A stretch of 64,000 bases of DNA from Paraburkholderia polaris (GCF_012927345.1 NZ_JABBGJ010000031.1:1-64000); one strand, 5' to 3'. Counted from the first letter of the stretch, positions 35,171-44,075 are shown. Notes: generated by a model not told the origin, from the letters alone. Program-made: numbers and translations.

Positions 35171-36411
35171 GGCGACGCCTCCTCACGAGCCTTGATAAGC
35201 CGGCCGATCCCCTGTGCGATCATGATCTCGGCCTTCCCGTTGTCAAGCAGTACGCCTTTCTTGCGCAGCACGTCGATCAAAGTGTCGCTGGCGATGCCGT
35301 ACCCACCGAGGCTCTTCTTCGGGATGTTGAGTCCCAGCTTCGCCCACGTGACTTTCGCCTTTCCTGACGCGACATCCTCTTTGAGCGCCCGGAAGAAGTC
35401 GACAATCATTGCCGGGTAGTCTTTCAGACCTTCCTCCAGCGTTGGCACTGCCGCGAGCGTCCCGCCAGCAGTGCCAGGTTCTCCGGGCACTTCCTCTAGA
35501 AGGGAAATCTGGCGAGGATCTACCGGCTTGCCGCCGGGCGGTTTTGAGGATGGCGATGGGGCAGCCGTCGGCGACGCAACTGACCCGGCCGGTGGCGCTT
35601 CGTCCTCCGGAAATGGCACGGTGACTGGTTCCTGAACCGGCACCAGAACGTTCGCCACATCGATCGCGGGGGGCACGCTGAACTCCACGGCAGCGAATTC
35701 TGCGCGCTGAGCCTTCAGGTCGAAGTCGGTCGCGACCTTCACCGCATCACGCACGACTTTGTGCGTGATGGATTCACCTTGCATTGGCATCGGTGCGGGG
35801 TTGATCGCCCCGAATATCTGCGCGAGTACTTCGGTGTCGAGTTCGGACAGCAACTCGCGTCCGACAATCAATTGGGCAAGCACTCCTGTACGCATGCGCT
35901 CGACCGGTAACGCGACCTCGCGGCGTCCGAGCCGGTACTCGGACCCGTCGAGCCACGGGTTTAATGCACCATGCGCGGAGGGGTTCCACTCCGCATCGTC
36001 GTGCGCTCGGATAACACGGAAGTGCCGATGCGGTTCATCCAATCCGGAACAGACGGCGGCGATGAACACGCCGTAGTTATATTGCGGCTCGACGCGTCGA
36101 CGTTCCTCAGACGTAAGGTTTGCTGCAAACTTTTGCGCGCCAGCGAGGCGCATCGCATAAAAAGCCAGCTCAATGGTCCACCGGAGCGCCCCGCCCGGCT
36201 CCCTGTAAAGTTCCGGACTGAGCGGCTGGCTTGAGTGCCAGTCGGCACACCTGACAAGAACAGCCATCCACTTCTGCTCGAAATAGACGGGCTTCGCTTC
36301 ATTCGCGCACTGCCTGATGAGCTCGACCCGCTTGGAAAGCTCACCGAGCTTCTGCAAAGAATCGATAGATCTGAAGTTGGTCGGCGTCCGCGTCGCTGAG
36401 TCGATTTTCAA
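35167..36411 (-). CDS. TraI_2-domain (MobH relaxase-like) protein with degenerate HD residues
   Basis: Predicted 414 residues from TTG 36411. Residues 45-230 follow the TraI_2 (MobH) fold: KWMAVLVRCADWHSSQPLSPELY, GGALRWTIELAFYAMRLAG, NYGVFIAAVCSGLDEPHRHFRV, DAEWNPSAHGALNPWLDGSEYRLG. In active MobH relaxases the pattern is HHA..GGLLDHTLE and LLHDIGKP; here the first His pair is WHSSQ, the GGLLxH His is replaced (GGALRWT) and the HD is missing (SGLDEP). After a Pro-rich linker (260-320) comes a TraI_2_C-like domain (VDFFRALKEDVASGKAKVTW...GYGIASDTLIDVLRKKGVLL). The protein is also shorter than typical MobH relaxases. It may bind the origin without nicking, or use other residues. Confidence 0.7.
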   Translation of the reverse strand: MKIDSATRTPTNFRSIDSLQKLGELSKRVELIRQCANEAKPVYFEQKWMAVLVRCADWHSSQPLSPELYREPGGALRWTIELAFYAMRLAGAQKFAANLTSEERRRVEPQYNYGVFIAAVCSGLDEPHRHFRVIRAHDDAEWNPSAHGALNPWLDGSEYRLGRREVALPVERMRTGVLAQLIVGRELLSELDTEVLAQIFGAINPAPMPMQGESITHKVVRDAVKVATDFDLKAQRAEFAAVEFSVPPAIDVANVLVPVQEPVTVPFPEDEAPPAGSVASPTAAPSPSSKPPGGKPVDPRQISLLEEVPGEPGTAGGTLAAVPTLEEGLKDYPAMIVDFFRALKEDVASGKAKVTWAKLGLNIPKKSLGGYGIASDTLIDVLRKKGVLLDNGKAEIMIAQGIGRLIKAREEASP

Positions 36412-36456
36412 TGCGTGTCTCTTAATATTGTTAGGGTGTCTGCGCGCGTGCTCTGG

Positions 36457-37656
36457 TCACACGTTGTTGCGGTCGTCCCGGCCGTCGTCACGGTCATCGC
36501 CATCGTCGTTATCGTCGTCATTGAGCGTGTCGGTCCCGCGATCGGGCTTCCCAAATGCGCCGGCGGTAGCCGCTACGACCATCTTCCCGACGAGGCTCGC
36601 GCCGCCCGCTGCGCCTCCCGACCCGAACATCCCCGCGATCTTTGGAATCTCCAGAGACAGCAGCATGATGAATACGGAGGAAACCGTGATATTGATGACC
36701 GTGCCAAAGCTAGTCGTGAAATTCAGCGTGCCAGCGGGTGTTAGCAACGCCCCGAGAAACTGGCTGATAACAAGAGTATTCATCGCCCCCGCGACCGCAG
36801 CGTACATTCCGGCGTGAACCATAAACGCGACCCATGACGAGAAGAAGCCTCGAGTCATCTGATGGAAGCCAAGCGCGATCGCAATCTTCCCGAAGACAAT
36901 GCCAATGGCAGACTGCACGGCTCCGAGCATGGTGTAGTACAGGAAAATTACACCGGCAAGGCAGATCGCCACGAGGCACAGAAGCGCCAGAATGTCGATT
37001 GCAAAAATCTGGATGCACTGCGACAGACTCGCACCATCGAACGAATGGACAATACCGAGCCACACGGCTCCCGCAGCGGCCCCAATAGCCTGGATGGGTG
37101 TGGAGCCGCCGTTCAGGTGTTGAGCCAGCGTCAGAAACCAGTTATAAAACCCCGGAGCAGCTGTTCCGTATCCCACGTACACAGTGGCGAACATGCCAAA
37201 GACGAACAGGTTCTCAAATACCTTCACCCAGGCCTGTACCGGGTGATGAGTGCCGGCGTACTCGACGAAAGTGAGCACAACGACGATCACAGCAAGGCCC
37301 CCTGCGATCTTGTCGGATTCGGAATTGAGGGTCTGCGCAGCTGCGGTCGCATTCCCAATAACTGTGCTCGTGACCTGAGTGACCAACGCGCTGATTTTGT
37401 TAAAGGCGTTCGTGATGTCAGCGGCTGTCGCCGCGAGGCCCGCGCCAGTTACATTCGATCCAAGCGCGGCCGACACGACGTTCGCGGCAGCCGTACCCGC
37501 TGCGGTGACTGCTTGACCCTCTGTGTCGATGGAGATGCCGGTATTGGGATCGATGGCCGTTACGTCTCCGACCTCCGCGTGGCCGAATGTCGACAACACC
37601 ATCGCGAGAATGAAGGCCAATCCCACGCCATAAAGAAATTTACTGACATTCAGCAT
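36457..37656 (-). CDS. VirB6/TrbL-like channel protein, paralogue B
   Basis: Predicted 399 residues from ATG 37656. Signal-like N-terminus, then at least six spans: FLYGVGLAFILAMVLSTFG, AGGLAVIVVVLTFVEYAG, VFENLFVFGMFATVYVG, IDILALLCLVAICLAGVIFLYY, MVHAGMYAAVAGAMNTLVIS, VINITVSSVFIMLLSLEI. The stretch GIVFGKIAIALGFHQMTR is shared almost letter for letter with the gene upstream. VirB6 proteins line the inner-membrane path of type IV secretion systems. The C-terminus is an extreme Asp/Asn/Arg tail (DNDDGDDRDDGRDDRNN) that the other paralogue lacks. Confidence 0.8.
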   Translation of the reverse strand: MLNVSKFLYGVGLAFILAMVLSTFGHAEVGDVTAIDPNTGISIDTEGQAVTAAGTAAANVVSAALGSNVTGAGLAATAADITNAFNKISALVTQVTSTVIGNATAAAQTLNSESDKIAGGLAVIVVVLTFVEYAGTHHPVQAWVKVFENLFVFGMFATVYVGYGTAAPGFYNWFLTLAQHLNGGSTPIQAIGAAAGAVWLGIVHSFDGASLSQCIQIFAIDILALLCLVAICLAGVIFLYYTMLGAVQSAIGIVFGKIAIALGFHQMTRGFFSSWVAFMVHAGMYAAVAGAMNTLVISQFLGALLTPAGTLNFTTSFGTVINITVSSVFIMLLSLEIPKIAGMFGSGGAAGGASLVGKMVVAATAGAFGKPDRGTDTLNDDDNDDGDDRDDGRDDRNNV

Positions 37657-37728
37657 GGGAAATCCCAAAGTCTCGAGTGCAATGACATTGCCGGCCGAAA
37701 AGGCTTTTTTTCATATCTTTCGGTCACC

Positions 37729-38781
37729 CTAATCGCCGAAGGCACCCATGGTCATCGCCGACGCGGCTTTGCCTACTATCCCCGGACCGCCGGATGCACC
37801 CGAGCCGAACATGCCTGCGATCTTGGGAATCTCCATCGACAGGAGCAGGATGAAAATCGAAATGACAGTCAACGCTATCACCGAGGCAAAGCTGGTCGAA
37901 AAATTAAGCGTTCCGCCTGGCGTATTGCTTTGCAGCGCTGAAATGAAGGTCTTGATGACGAGCGCATTCATCGCCGCCGATACGGCGGTGTACATCCCCG
38001 AGTGAATCATGAACGAAAGCCACGACGAGAAGAAATTTCGGGTCATCTGGTGAAAGCCCAGGGCAATGGCAATCTTTCCGAACACGATTCCAATGACCGA
38101 CTGCACCAGTCCGATGAGGGTGTAATAGATAAACACGACACCGGAGAGACACATCGTCAGGAAGCAGATCGCGGCCGCAACGTCGACCACCAGAATCATC
38201 AGAACTTTCGAAACGTTTGCGATGTCGGTGATGCCCAGCCCATCCGTTGAGTGCGCGATGCCAACCAGAACAGCATCAGCGGCAGCGCCCAAGGCCTGGA
38301 ACGTCGCGGTTCCTCCGTTCAAGTCAGTGGCAAGGGTCACGAACCAGTTGTAGAAGCCGGGTGCCGCCGTGCTATATCCAACGTAGACCGCCGCGAATAT
38401 GCCAAGCACCATGATATTCATGAACACCTTTACCCACGCGGACACCGGGTGGCGAGTTCCCGCATACTCGACAAAGGTCAGGACGAGCACCAGAACAGCG
38501 AGTCCGCCTGCAATTTTGTCCGACTCGGAATTCAGCGATGACGAGGTCGTCACCGCGGTGCCTAGAATGGTCTGCGAGACCTGCTGGACCTCCTTGCTGA
38601 TGTAGTTAAACGAATTCGTGACAATCGCAGTTGTAACTGCGAGCCCAAGCCCTGTCGGCTGGGTAGTTGACGCCGACGCCGCCGTGGAACCCGCAGTCTC
38701 GGCCCGGCTATAGGGCGAGAAAAGCAGCGCCATGACCACAAGGAGGCCCAGTGCGTAAAGGAAGGTGCGGGCTTTCAGCAT
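37729..38781 (-). CDS. VirB6/TrbL-like channel protein, paralogue A
   Basis: Predicted 350 residues. Same span order as its downstream paralogue, with shared text LNSESDKIAGGLAV, VLTFVEYAGTRHPV, VYVGYSTAAPGFYNWF, and GIVFGKIAIALGFHQMTR. Differences are concentrated in the N-terminal 80 residues and the tail. Tandem VirB6 copies occur in some type IV systems and may form a mixed channel. It ends 73 bases before paralogue B and starts 36 bases after the VirB5-like gene. Confidence 0.8.
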   Translation of the reverse strand: MLKARTFLYALGLLVVMALLFSPYSRAETAGSTAASASTTQPTGLGLAVTTAIVTNSFNYISKEVQQVSQTILGTAVTTSSSLNSESDKIAGGLAVLVLVLTFVEYAGTRHPVSAWVKVFMNIMVLGIFAAVYVGYSTAAPGFYNWFVTLATDLNGGTATFQALGAAADAVLVGIAHSTDGLGITDIANVSKVLMILVVDVAAAICFLTMCLSGVVFIYYTLIGLVQSVIGIVFGKIAIALGFHQMTRNFFSSWLSFMIHSGMYTAVSAAMNALVIKTFISALQSNTPGGTLNFSTSFASVIALTVISIFILLLSMEIPKIAGMFGSGASGGPGIVGKAASAMTMGAFGD

Positions 38782-38817
38782 GACTAGTTCCTGATTCGAA
38801 GCTGGATCGACTCCGAC

Positions 38818-39582
38818 TCAATTAGTATTCGAAATACCCAGATTCGAGAGTTCCTGTTGCTGCGCCTGAAGCCGTTGCTGGAGAATCTGGGAATTCTCGT
38901 TCTGTTGCTGCGCGGCGGCCGCCTGCTTTTGAGCAGCTTGTTGCGCGGCCTGCGTTTGCAACTGGATAAGGTCGTTGTTCTGGGAAGTGACGATATCGAG
39001 GTAGTGCGTCGTCGCTTCCGCGGTGGCCTGTTGCGTCGGATTCAGGGTGATCGAGTCCTGCAGCTGCTGCCGACGCTGCATCAACTGCTGCTGATGCTGT
39101 GCGATGCTGTTGCCACTCTGGAAGAGGTTGACGGCCTGCTGATTGCCCTGACTGGCAAGAGTCGCTTGATCAGTAATGAACTGCTGGGGTGTTTTGCCCT
39201 GCGACGCGACCAGTCCCTGCACCTTGTTTATCCAGCCCTGTCCGCTTTGCAACTGTCCGTAGAGACTCTGCAGGTTGTTCACATAGCTCTGCATCGAGGT
39301 GATGTCAGACGTGATGGCGTTGTACTGAGTCATCAAGGCCGTCGCATTGATCCCTGTCGCCTGCTTGAGTTGATTCGCCTCCATCTGGTACTGGTAGACG
39401 ATGTTGGTGTCCTGGTAGATCTCGCCCTGTATCGCCTTGGCAGCGGTAATTACATTCTGGGCGAAATTGGTCGGGTCGAACACGATCTCCTGCGCAGTCG
39501 CTGACTGACTGGCAAAAAGGAGAAGAACCGCGGCCGATGCGGACGAAATAAGCCGGTTGACGCAGCTATTCAGAAATTTCAT
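38818..39582 (-). CDS. VirB5/TrbJ-like secretion component
   Basis: Predicted 254 residues from ATG 39582. Sec signal LISSASAAVLLLFASQSATA, then VFDPTNFAQNVITAAKAIQGE, typical of TrbJ/VirB5 (the D-P-x-N-x-x-Q start). The rest is a long helical hairpin, very Gln-rich at the end (QAAQKQAAAAQQQNENSQ). VirB5 proteins sit at the pilus tip or in the periplasm. It lies 16 bases after the VirB4 stop. Confidence 0.8.
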   Translation of the reverse strand: MKFLNSCVNRLISSASAAVLLLFASQSATAQEIVFDPTNFAQNVITAAKAIQGEIYQDTNIVYQYQMEANQLKQATGINATALMTQYNAITSDITSMQSYVNNLQSLYGQLQSGQGWINKVQGLVASQGKTPQQFITDQATLASQGNQQAVNLFQSGNSIAQHQQQLMQRRQQLQDSITLNPTQQATAEATTHYLDIVTSQNNDLIQLQTQAAQQAAQKQAAAAQQQNENSQILQQRLQAQQQELSNLGISNTN

Positions 39583-39598
39583 GTCGATCTCCATACGC

Positions 39599-42061
39599 TC
39601 AGTCGAGCGCCATAATTTCGTGGACGTAGTTTTCGCGCCAGTGCTGGTCACCCGACTCATAATGCTTGTCGAGGATGGTCTGCGCGCGACCATCCGAGCG
39701 GAGATACGCCAGGGTTTCCTTGTCGAACTTCGCCTGCAGCATGCGGGTGCGTGCCTGCGTGACCAGCAGATAATCGCGGTTGGGGACCGCGTTCGAGATC
39801 ATCTCCACCTGATTTCCCGTCAGCCCGAATACGTCGCAGTACAGGTGCTTGTTATTTCTCGCGTCGGCGTTCGGCAGGTAGATAATGTTAGGAATATTCT
39901 CTTTCAGTACTTCGAAATCCTTGATCCGTTCAAGCTGTTTGAGCGATTGAGTAGCGATCACGAGCGTTGCATTCAGCTTGCGAATGGTGACAGCCCAGAT
40001 TTCCAGACGCTTGTAGAAGCGCTCGTACTCGAAGAAGAAGCCCCCCTCCTCGATTTCAATGACCGTGTAGCGGCCGGTAAGCCACTTCGTGATCCGGAAA
40101 AACGCGTACTCCATAAAGAGCGCCGCGGCCACCGGATAACTCTGGAACAGATCCCCGAGTTCGATCGAAAGATCGTCGGACAGCGCAAACGCATCTTCCA
40201 CGTGGTCGAAAAAGCGACCGTATTTCTCGCCCTCGGTCCAGACGGACAGACGTTCGCGCAATTCCGCCGGCAGTAGCGTGATCAGAAACGAAAGCCGCCA
40301 CATGTCCTTGGAATAGCCTGCACCGAGAGTCTTGACAGCCGTGTAGATCTGGCTTTCCTGCGCTTTCGTGCAAGTAAAGTTATCGTCCTCGATCGCCATC
40401 TGCACCCAGCCGGCGACAAAGGTGAAATTGTCTTCGTCTGCGAGCAGTGAAAGCGGGTTGACCGACGTCGCCGCCGAGAAGCGGCCGGTCACATCGATGA
40501 ACTTGCCGCCTGCGAGCACGGTCGGGATACGCGTTGAGCGATCCTTGTCGAAACGGATACGCCGGGCGCCATGTCGACCAGACTGTGAAAGCAGAAAGTT
40601 GAGCAATACTGACTTCCCCGCGCCGATAGGCCCGATCACGAGCAGATGCGACTTGCCGCCCGGATGGTGCAGGTGTAGCCGCTGCAGCGTCTTGTGTTGA
40701 GTTGGCAAACAAGTGAGTGCACCGACCTTCTTGCCGGCCTGCGACGTTAGCCAGTCGTTGATCTCCCCACCGTCGAGCACGCCGCGGATCGGTGCAATAT
40801 CGGACATGGCCGGCGTCTCGACGAACTGAAGGCGCTTTTGCTGGTGCCACTGCCCGGGGAGCGTTGAGGCCCACGCCGCGAACAGGTTGTTCTCTTCCAG
40901 AATCGCGCCGAAGCCTGCGTTGCCGACACGACCGACTACTTCGCGTGTTTTGTCCTCGCACTCTTCAGGCGTGTCGCCGTAGACGACGATAGATATATTG
41001 GCGAAACCATACTGCTGGCCGTCGGCCATTAGCTTCGTGAGGGCATTGTCGGCTTCGCTGGCAAGGCGTTCACGGCCCTTGTCGTTTTGCTGTTCTTCCT
41101 TGGCGAAATACTGCTTGATCATCGACCACGGATTGAAGGCCGCAACCTTGTAGAAGTTGCGTATCTTCCTGATGTAGGCTTCGGCGCGGCCCGTGTTCAG
41201 GAATCGAAACATGACGCACACGTCGAGCTCGGCATCTACTTCATTGAGGATGTCGAGCGCGGCCTCCTGGAAGCCCAGCCACTCCTTGATGCTAACGATG
41301 CGGGCGAAGCGCGAGCCATACGCAGATTTGAATTCGAGCGTGGTCGCGCCAATGTTGACCTGCGTCTCCGTCAGGTGCGTGTCGAGCATCGTGACCGGGT
41401 AACGAACGCGGCGAGGTGGTACGTTGGGGTTTGCAGTCTGGTGCAGGAATGCCATCATCTCCTGCATCTCCAGCCGTTTGAGTTTCAGACGTGTCACCCC
41501 CCCCATGAAGGCGTCCAGCACCGACTCGAAACGCTTGATGTCGCCCTGCATCTTCGTCAGGTCGAATGCGAGCGCACTACGCGCCAGGACCATATCCTTG
41601 ATCGCTTCGATGATGGCGAGGGGTACTGGCTTACCGCCCACCTTCATGTGGTAGTTGATCTTTTCAAAAACCTTGTCGATGCCCGACTCAGGCGTATACG
41701 CGAGAGCGAGCGAGTGCGAATTCCTGAAGTACTTGCCGCTCGAAAGATTTTGCTGATTGATCGCGTCGATCCGGGAGTCGGCCGCAGAATGAAAATCGCC
41801 CTCCAGCTCAGTCCTGATTCGCCGGTGCGACAGTCGCCACCATGCTGTAACACGATGGTCAAAATTCTTGCAGGCGTGATCAAGATTGTCCCGCACGGCC
41901 GAGATATCCGTCAGATTCGGACTATCCGCGTCGATGCCTTCGAAGACCGTTTGCGTAAGAAGCGACCCGTCCTTGTTGAAAGTGAGCGTGGGCGTGACCA
42001 TGGTTGCCCACGGAGCAACCTCCTGAATCGAACGAGTCGTAATCCTGTTTTTTTTCAGCAT
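39599..42061 (-). CDS. virB4: VirB4/TrbE-like secretion ATPase
   Basis: Predicted 820 residues. Walker A LLVIGPIGAGKSVLLNF at about 484; relaxase-like N-terminal region of the family (FRNSHSLALAYTPES, YPVTMLDTHLTETQVNIG). After it VTGRFSAATSVNPLSLL and RKLNATLVIATQSLKQLERI, both VirB4 landmarks. The Walker B region reads YTVIEIEEGGFFFEYE, with Glu in place of the first Asp and GGFF where DEAW is usual. ATG 42061 overlaps nothing; the frame is open to 42103 but that would run into VirB3. This ATPase powers pilus assembly at the inner membrane. Confidence 0.88.
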   Translation of the reverse strand: MLKKNRITTRSIQEVAPWATMVTPTLTFNKDGSLLTQTVFEGIDADSPNLTDISAVRDNLDHACKNFDHRVTAWWRLSHRRIRTELEGDFHSAADSRIDAINQQNLSSGKYFRNSHSLALAYTPESGIDKVFEKINYHMKVGGKPVPLAIIEAIKDMVLARSALAFDLTKMQGDIKRFESVLDAFMGGVTRLKLKRLEMQEMMAFLHQTANPNVPPRRVRYPVTMLDTHLTETQVNIGATTLEFKSAYGSRFARIVSIKEWLGFQEAALDILNEVDAELDVCVMFRFLNTGRAEAYIRKIRNFYKVAAFNPWSMIKQYFAKEEQQNDKGRERLASEADNALTKLMADGQQYGFANISIVVYGDTPEECEDKTREVVGRVGNAGFGAILEENNLFAAWASTLPGQWHQQKRLQFVETPAMSDIAPIRGVLDGGEINDWLTSQAGKKVGALTCLPTQHKTLQRLHLHHPGGKSHLLVIGPIGAGKSVLLNFLLSQSGRHGARRIRFDKDRSTRIPTVLAGGKFIDVTGRFSAATSVNPLSLLADEDNFTFVAGWVQMAIEDDNFTCTKAQESQIYTAVKTLGAGYSKDMWRLSFLITLLPAELRERLSVWTEGEKYGRFFDHVEDAFALSDDLSIELGDLFQSYPVAAALFMEYAFFRITKWLTGRYTVIEIEEGGFFFEYERFYKRLEIWAVTIRKLNATLVIATQSLKQLERIKDFEVLKENIPNIIYLPNADARNNKHLYCDVFGLTGNQVEMISNAVPNRDYLLVTQARTRMLQAKFDKETLAYLRSDGRAQTILDKHYESGDQHWRENYVHEIMALD

Positions 42062-42074
42062 AGGGGCGGCGACG

Positions 42075-42395
42075 TTAGCAAGACAGATCCTGGTCGAAGC
42101 CATACGGGCGCTTGAAGCGGGCCGCGAACTTCGTCGTGGGCATCGGTTCGTAGATGTCCGGGTAGCGGTTGTAGACGAGCATGATTTCTCGCCACCACGG
42201 GTCCTTCTGCGACATCCATCGCAGAAACCAGTGACCCACGATGCCGACTGGCAAAAATGCGAGCGTCATGGAGGTATAGCAAAGCAGCAGCGTGAGCGTG
42301 CCGTTCGCAATTGCCAGACCGCGATCCGCGCCGCCCATCTGGCGAGGCAGTGAAAGCGAACGGCTGACCTTGACGGGTTTGCGGTGCGATGCCAT
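42075..42395 (-). CDS. VirB3/TrbD-like inner-membrane protein
   Basis: Predicted 106 residues with a basic N-terminus (SHRKPVKVSRSLSLPRQMGGADR) and two close spans (LAIANGTLTLLLCYTSMTLA and FLPVGIVGHWFL), then a cytoplasmic tail with DPWWREIMLVY. Size, topology and its place between a VirB2-like and a VirB4-like gene identify it as VirB3. Confidence 0.8.
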   Translation of the reverse strand: MASHRKPVKVSRSLSLPRQMGGADRGLAIANGTLTLLLCYTSMTLAFLPVGIVGHWFLRWMSQKDPWWREIMLVYNRYPDIYEPMPTTKFAARFKRPYGFDQDLSC

Positions 42396-42404
42396 GGCGC
42401 GCGC

Positions 42405-42767
42405 TCAGCAGGTGTAGCTCAGGCCGAGGTGGTTTTTAACGATCGGGACCGCGCATGCTGCGAGCCCGAGGCCGACGAAGACGGTCGAAATCATCTTGGA
42501 GATGCTGCTTTCCGACGACGAGATCGCAACGGCGCCGACGATGATGAGCACGATGCCGATGCCATACAACCAGGGGCCGCTGATGTAGTCTGAGATCATG
42601 CAAATGATCCCGGAAGCCGTGCTCAGGTCGGAGATGCTGGTTGAGCTCTGCGCCATCGATACGGGTGCGATGAACGAAAGGACGAACGCCAGAAGCGTCG
42701 TAACGATTTCTTTCGGGCAGAGGTACGTGCGATACAGGGACCGCAAAGGTTGTTTCATTGTTTTCAT
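42405..42767 (-). CDS. VirB2/TrbC-like pilin
   Basis: Predicted 120 residues from ATG 42767 (AAGGT 5 bases upstream; the start at 42782 has none). A long signal region ends at PVSMAQ, a good peptidase site; the mature part of about 75 residues has two spans (GPWLYGIGIVLIIVGAVAIS and ISTVFVGLGLAACAVPIV) separated by a short loop, the pilin layout. Three cysteines in the mature protein (GIICM, ACAV and the last residue) are unusual for TrbC. Confidence 0.82.
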   Translation of the reverse strand: MKTMKQPLRSLYRTYLCPKEIVTTLLAFVLSFIAPVSMAQSSTSISDLSTASGIICMISDYISGPWLYGIGIVLIIVGAVAISSSESSISKMISTVFVGLGLAACAVPIVKNHLGLSYTC

Positions 42768-42778
42768 GTTTACCTTCA

Positions 42779-43834
42779 TCAAAAGACGCGGTTGAGGATG
42801 TAGTCGTCGTCCCGGAAACCCTGGATTTCGACTATCTCTGAAATATGTCGAAGCTCTCCCGTGCGCTTCAGATGCACGACATAGTTAAAGCAGTCAGCTA
42901 TGTTCTTTCGCATGTCCCGCAGGTCCCAGGACGAGCCGGGCGGAATGCCCAGCATCGCAAGGCTCTCGAGACGTCCAAGGGCCATCCGCGCGTTATTGGC
43001 GTGAATCGATGCCAATCCCCCATCGTGGCCAGTGTTCAATGCCTGCAGCAGGTCGTAGGCCTCGCCGCCGCGCACTTCGCCCACGATGATTCGATCGGGG
43101 CGGAACCGAAGGCAGAGCGCAACCAAAGTGCGCGTCGTGACCTTCTTTTCTTCGTTGGAGAGCAGCCGCACCCGATTGGGTACCTTCAGCTTCAGTTCCT
43201 GCGTGTCTTCGATTGTGATAACCCGCTGATCTTCAGGAACCTCCTGGATCAGAGCGTTCAGAAACGTCGTCTTACCCGTAGACGTACCGCCTGCTACCAG
43301 AATGTTCTTGCGCGCCCTGACCAACGCAGCAAGCGATTCCATCAGCACTTCGTTCTCCGCTCCCGGGGGGAACAGACTGTCGTCACTGTGCTCGGGCCGT
43401 GCGTTCACGCGCGAGAACGCCCCGCGTGCTACATAGTCCTTCAGGGACAACGTTGTATCCTTGTGCTTGCGAATCGAGAGCGCGTGGCCGTCGATCGCGG
43501 TCGGTTGCATCACGGCCGCAACGCGCAGGCCTTCATGACCCGCGTTAATAATCCCCTGGTCGGTGCCAGCGAAAGCCGACTTGTCGACGGACGAAGCCAA
43601 CGACAGAATCGCACCGTTAACCTTTGCGTAATCCAGTTCCAGATCCAGCCGATGCATTGCGCCGCGGTGCTCGATCCACGTATTGCGGTAGTCATTGATC
43701 ATGATTTCCGCAATGTCATGCGATTCAAGCTGTGCCTTCAGCGGCGACAGTGACTCGAAGAACATCTTGACCGCCGCTGCAGTCAAGGGCTGCACTTTCA
43801 AAAAGTCATTGGCTGGATTGGTAGATGTGCTCAT
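42779..43834 (-). CDS. virB11: VirB11/TrbB-like secretion ATPase
   Basis: Predicted 351 residues from ATG 43834. Motifs: N-terminal IAEIMINDYRNTWIEHRG, Walker A VAGGTSTGKTTFLNAL at about 182, Asp box RVITIEDTQEL, Walker B RFRPDRIIVGEVRGGEAYDLLQ at about 260 and the His box TGHDGGLASIHANN. A hexameric ATPase docking on VirB4 at the base of the channel. It is the first gene of the conjugation operon, with a 280-base gap upstream containing a repeat and the previous gene's terminator. The frame stays open to 44026, but that extension covers the repeat. Confidence 0.92.
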   Translation of the reverse strand: MSTSTNPANDFLKVQPLTAAAVKMFFESLSPLKAQLESHDIAEIMINDYRNTWIEHRGAMHRLDLELDYAKVNGAILSLASSVDKSAFAGTDQGIINAGHEGLRVAAVMQPTAIDGHALSIRKHKDTTLSLKDYVARGAFSRVNARPEHSDDSLFPPGAENEVLMESLAALVRARKNILVAGGTSTGKTTFLNALIQEVPEDQRVITIEDTQELKLKVPNRVRLLSNEEKKVTTRTLVALCLRFRPDRIIVGEVRGGEAYDLLQALNTGHDGGLASIHANNARMALGRLESLAMLGIPPGSSWDLRDMRKNIADCFNYVVHLKRTGELRHISEIVEIQGFRDDDYILNRVF

Positions 43835-43946
43835 GCGTAAATTCTGGTTCTTTCTGGCATGGACACATCTGCGAATGGTGCGCGAAATTCGCCTCCTTTC
43901 CGACCCATTCTTGCGGGCCGTCCTGGTCACCACGGTTTTTTCCTGC

Positions 43947-44045
43947 TTAACTTTTGGGCATTTGCCTTTCACCTCTCCTACACATGTAACTAATGCTCTT
44001 AAAAGACGACGCAACGGTGCCGTCATTCTTCGTTTGGTCGTACAT
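43947..44045 (-). CDS. Possible 32-residue ORF within repeat copy 2
   Basis: Starts MYDQTKNDGTVASSFKSISY and ends before the virB11 gene. The first 15 codons align with the minus-strand frame of repeat copy 1, with silent changes at the Gln and Phe codons, which hints at selection on the peptide. No good ribosome binding site; a leader peptide for the conjugation operon is one option. Confidence 0.25.
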   Translation of the reverse strand: MYDQTKNDGTVASSFKSISYMCRRGERQMPKS

Positions 44046-44063
44046 CTGGATTACCGACCCCCC
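43982..44063. repeat. 82-bp dispersed repeat, copy 2
   Basis: Gapless partner of 26884-26965. Located between the terminator of the VWA gene and the virB11 start, so it could carry the promoter or operator of the conjugation operon. The conserved blocks are listed under copy 1. Confidence 0.7.
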
Positions 44064-44075
44064 CTGTAAACGGAA

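Noticed and set aside
36862..37941. 359-residue open frame on the plus strand
   Set aside because: Lies opposite both VirB6-like genes; charged, no motif, no ribosome binding site.
41087..42115. 342-residue open frame on the plus strand
   Set aside because: Antisense to the virB4-like gene.
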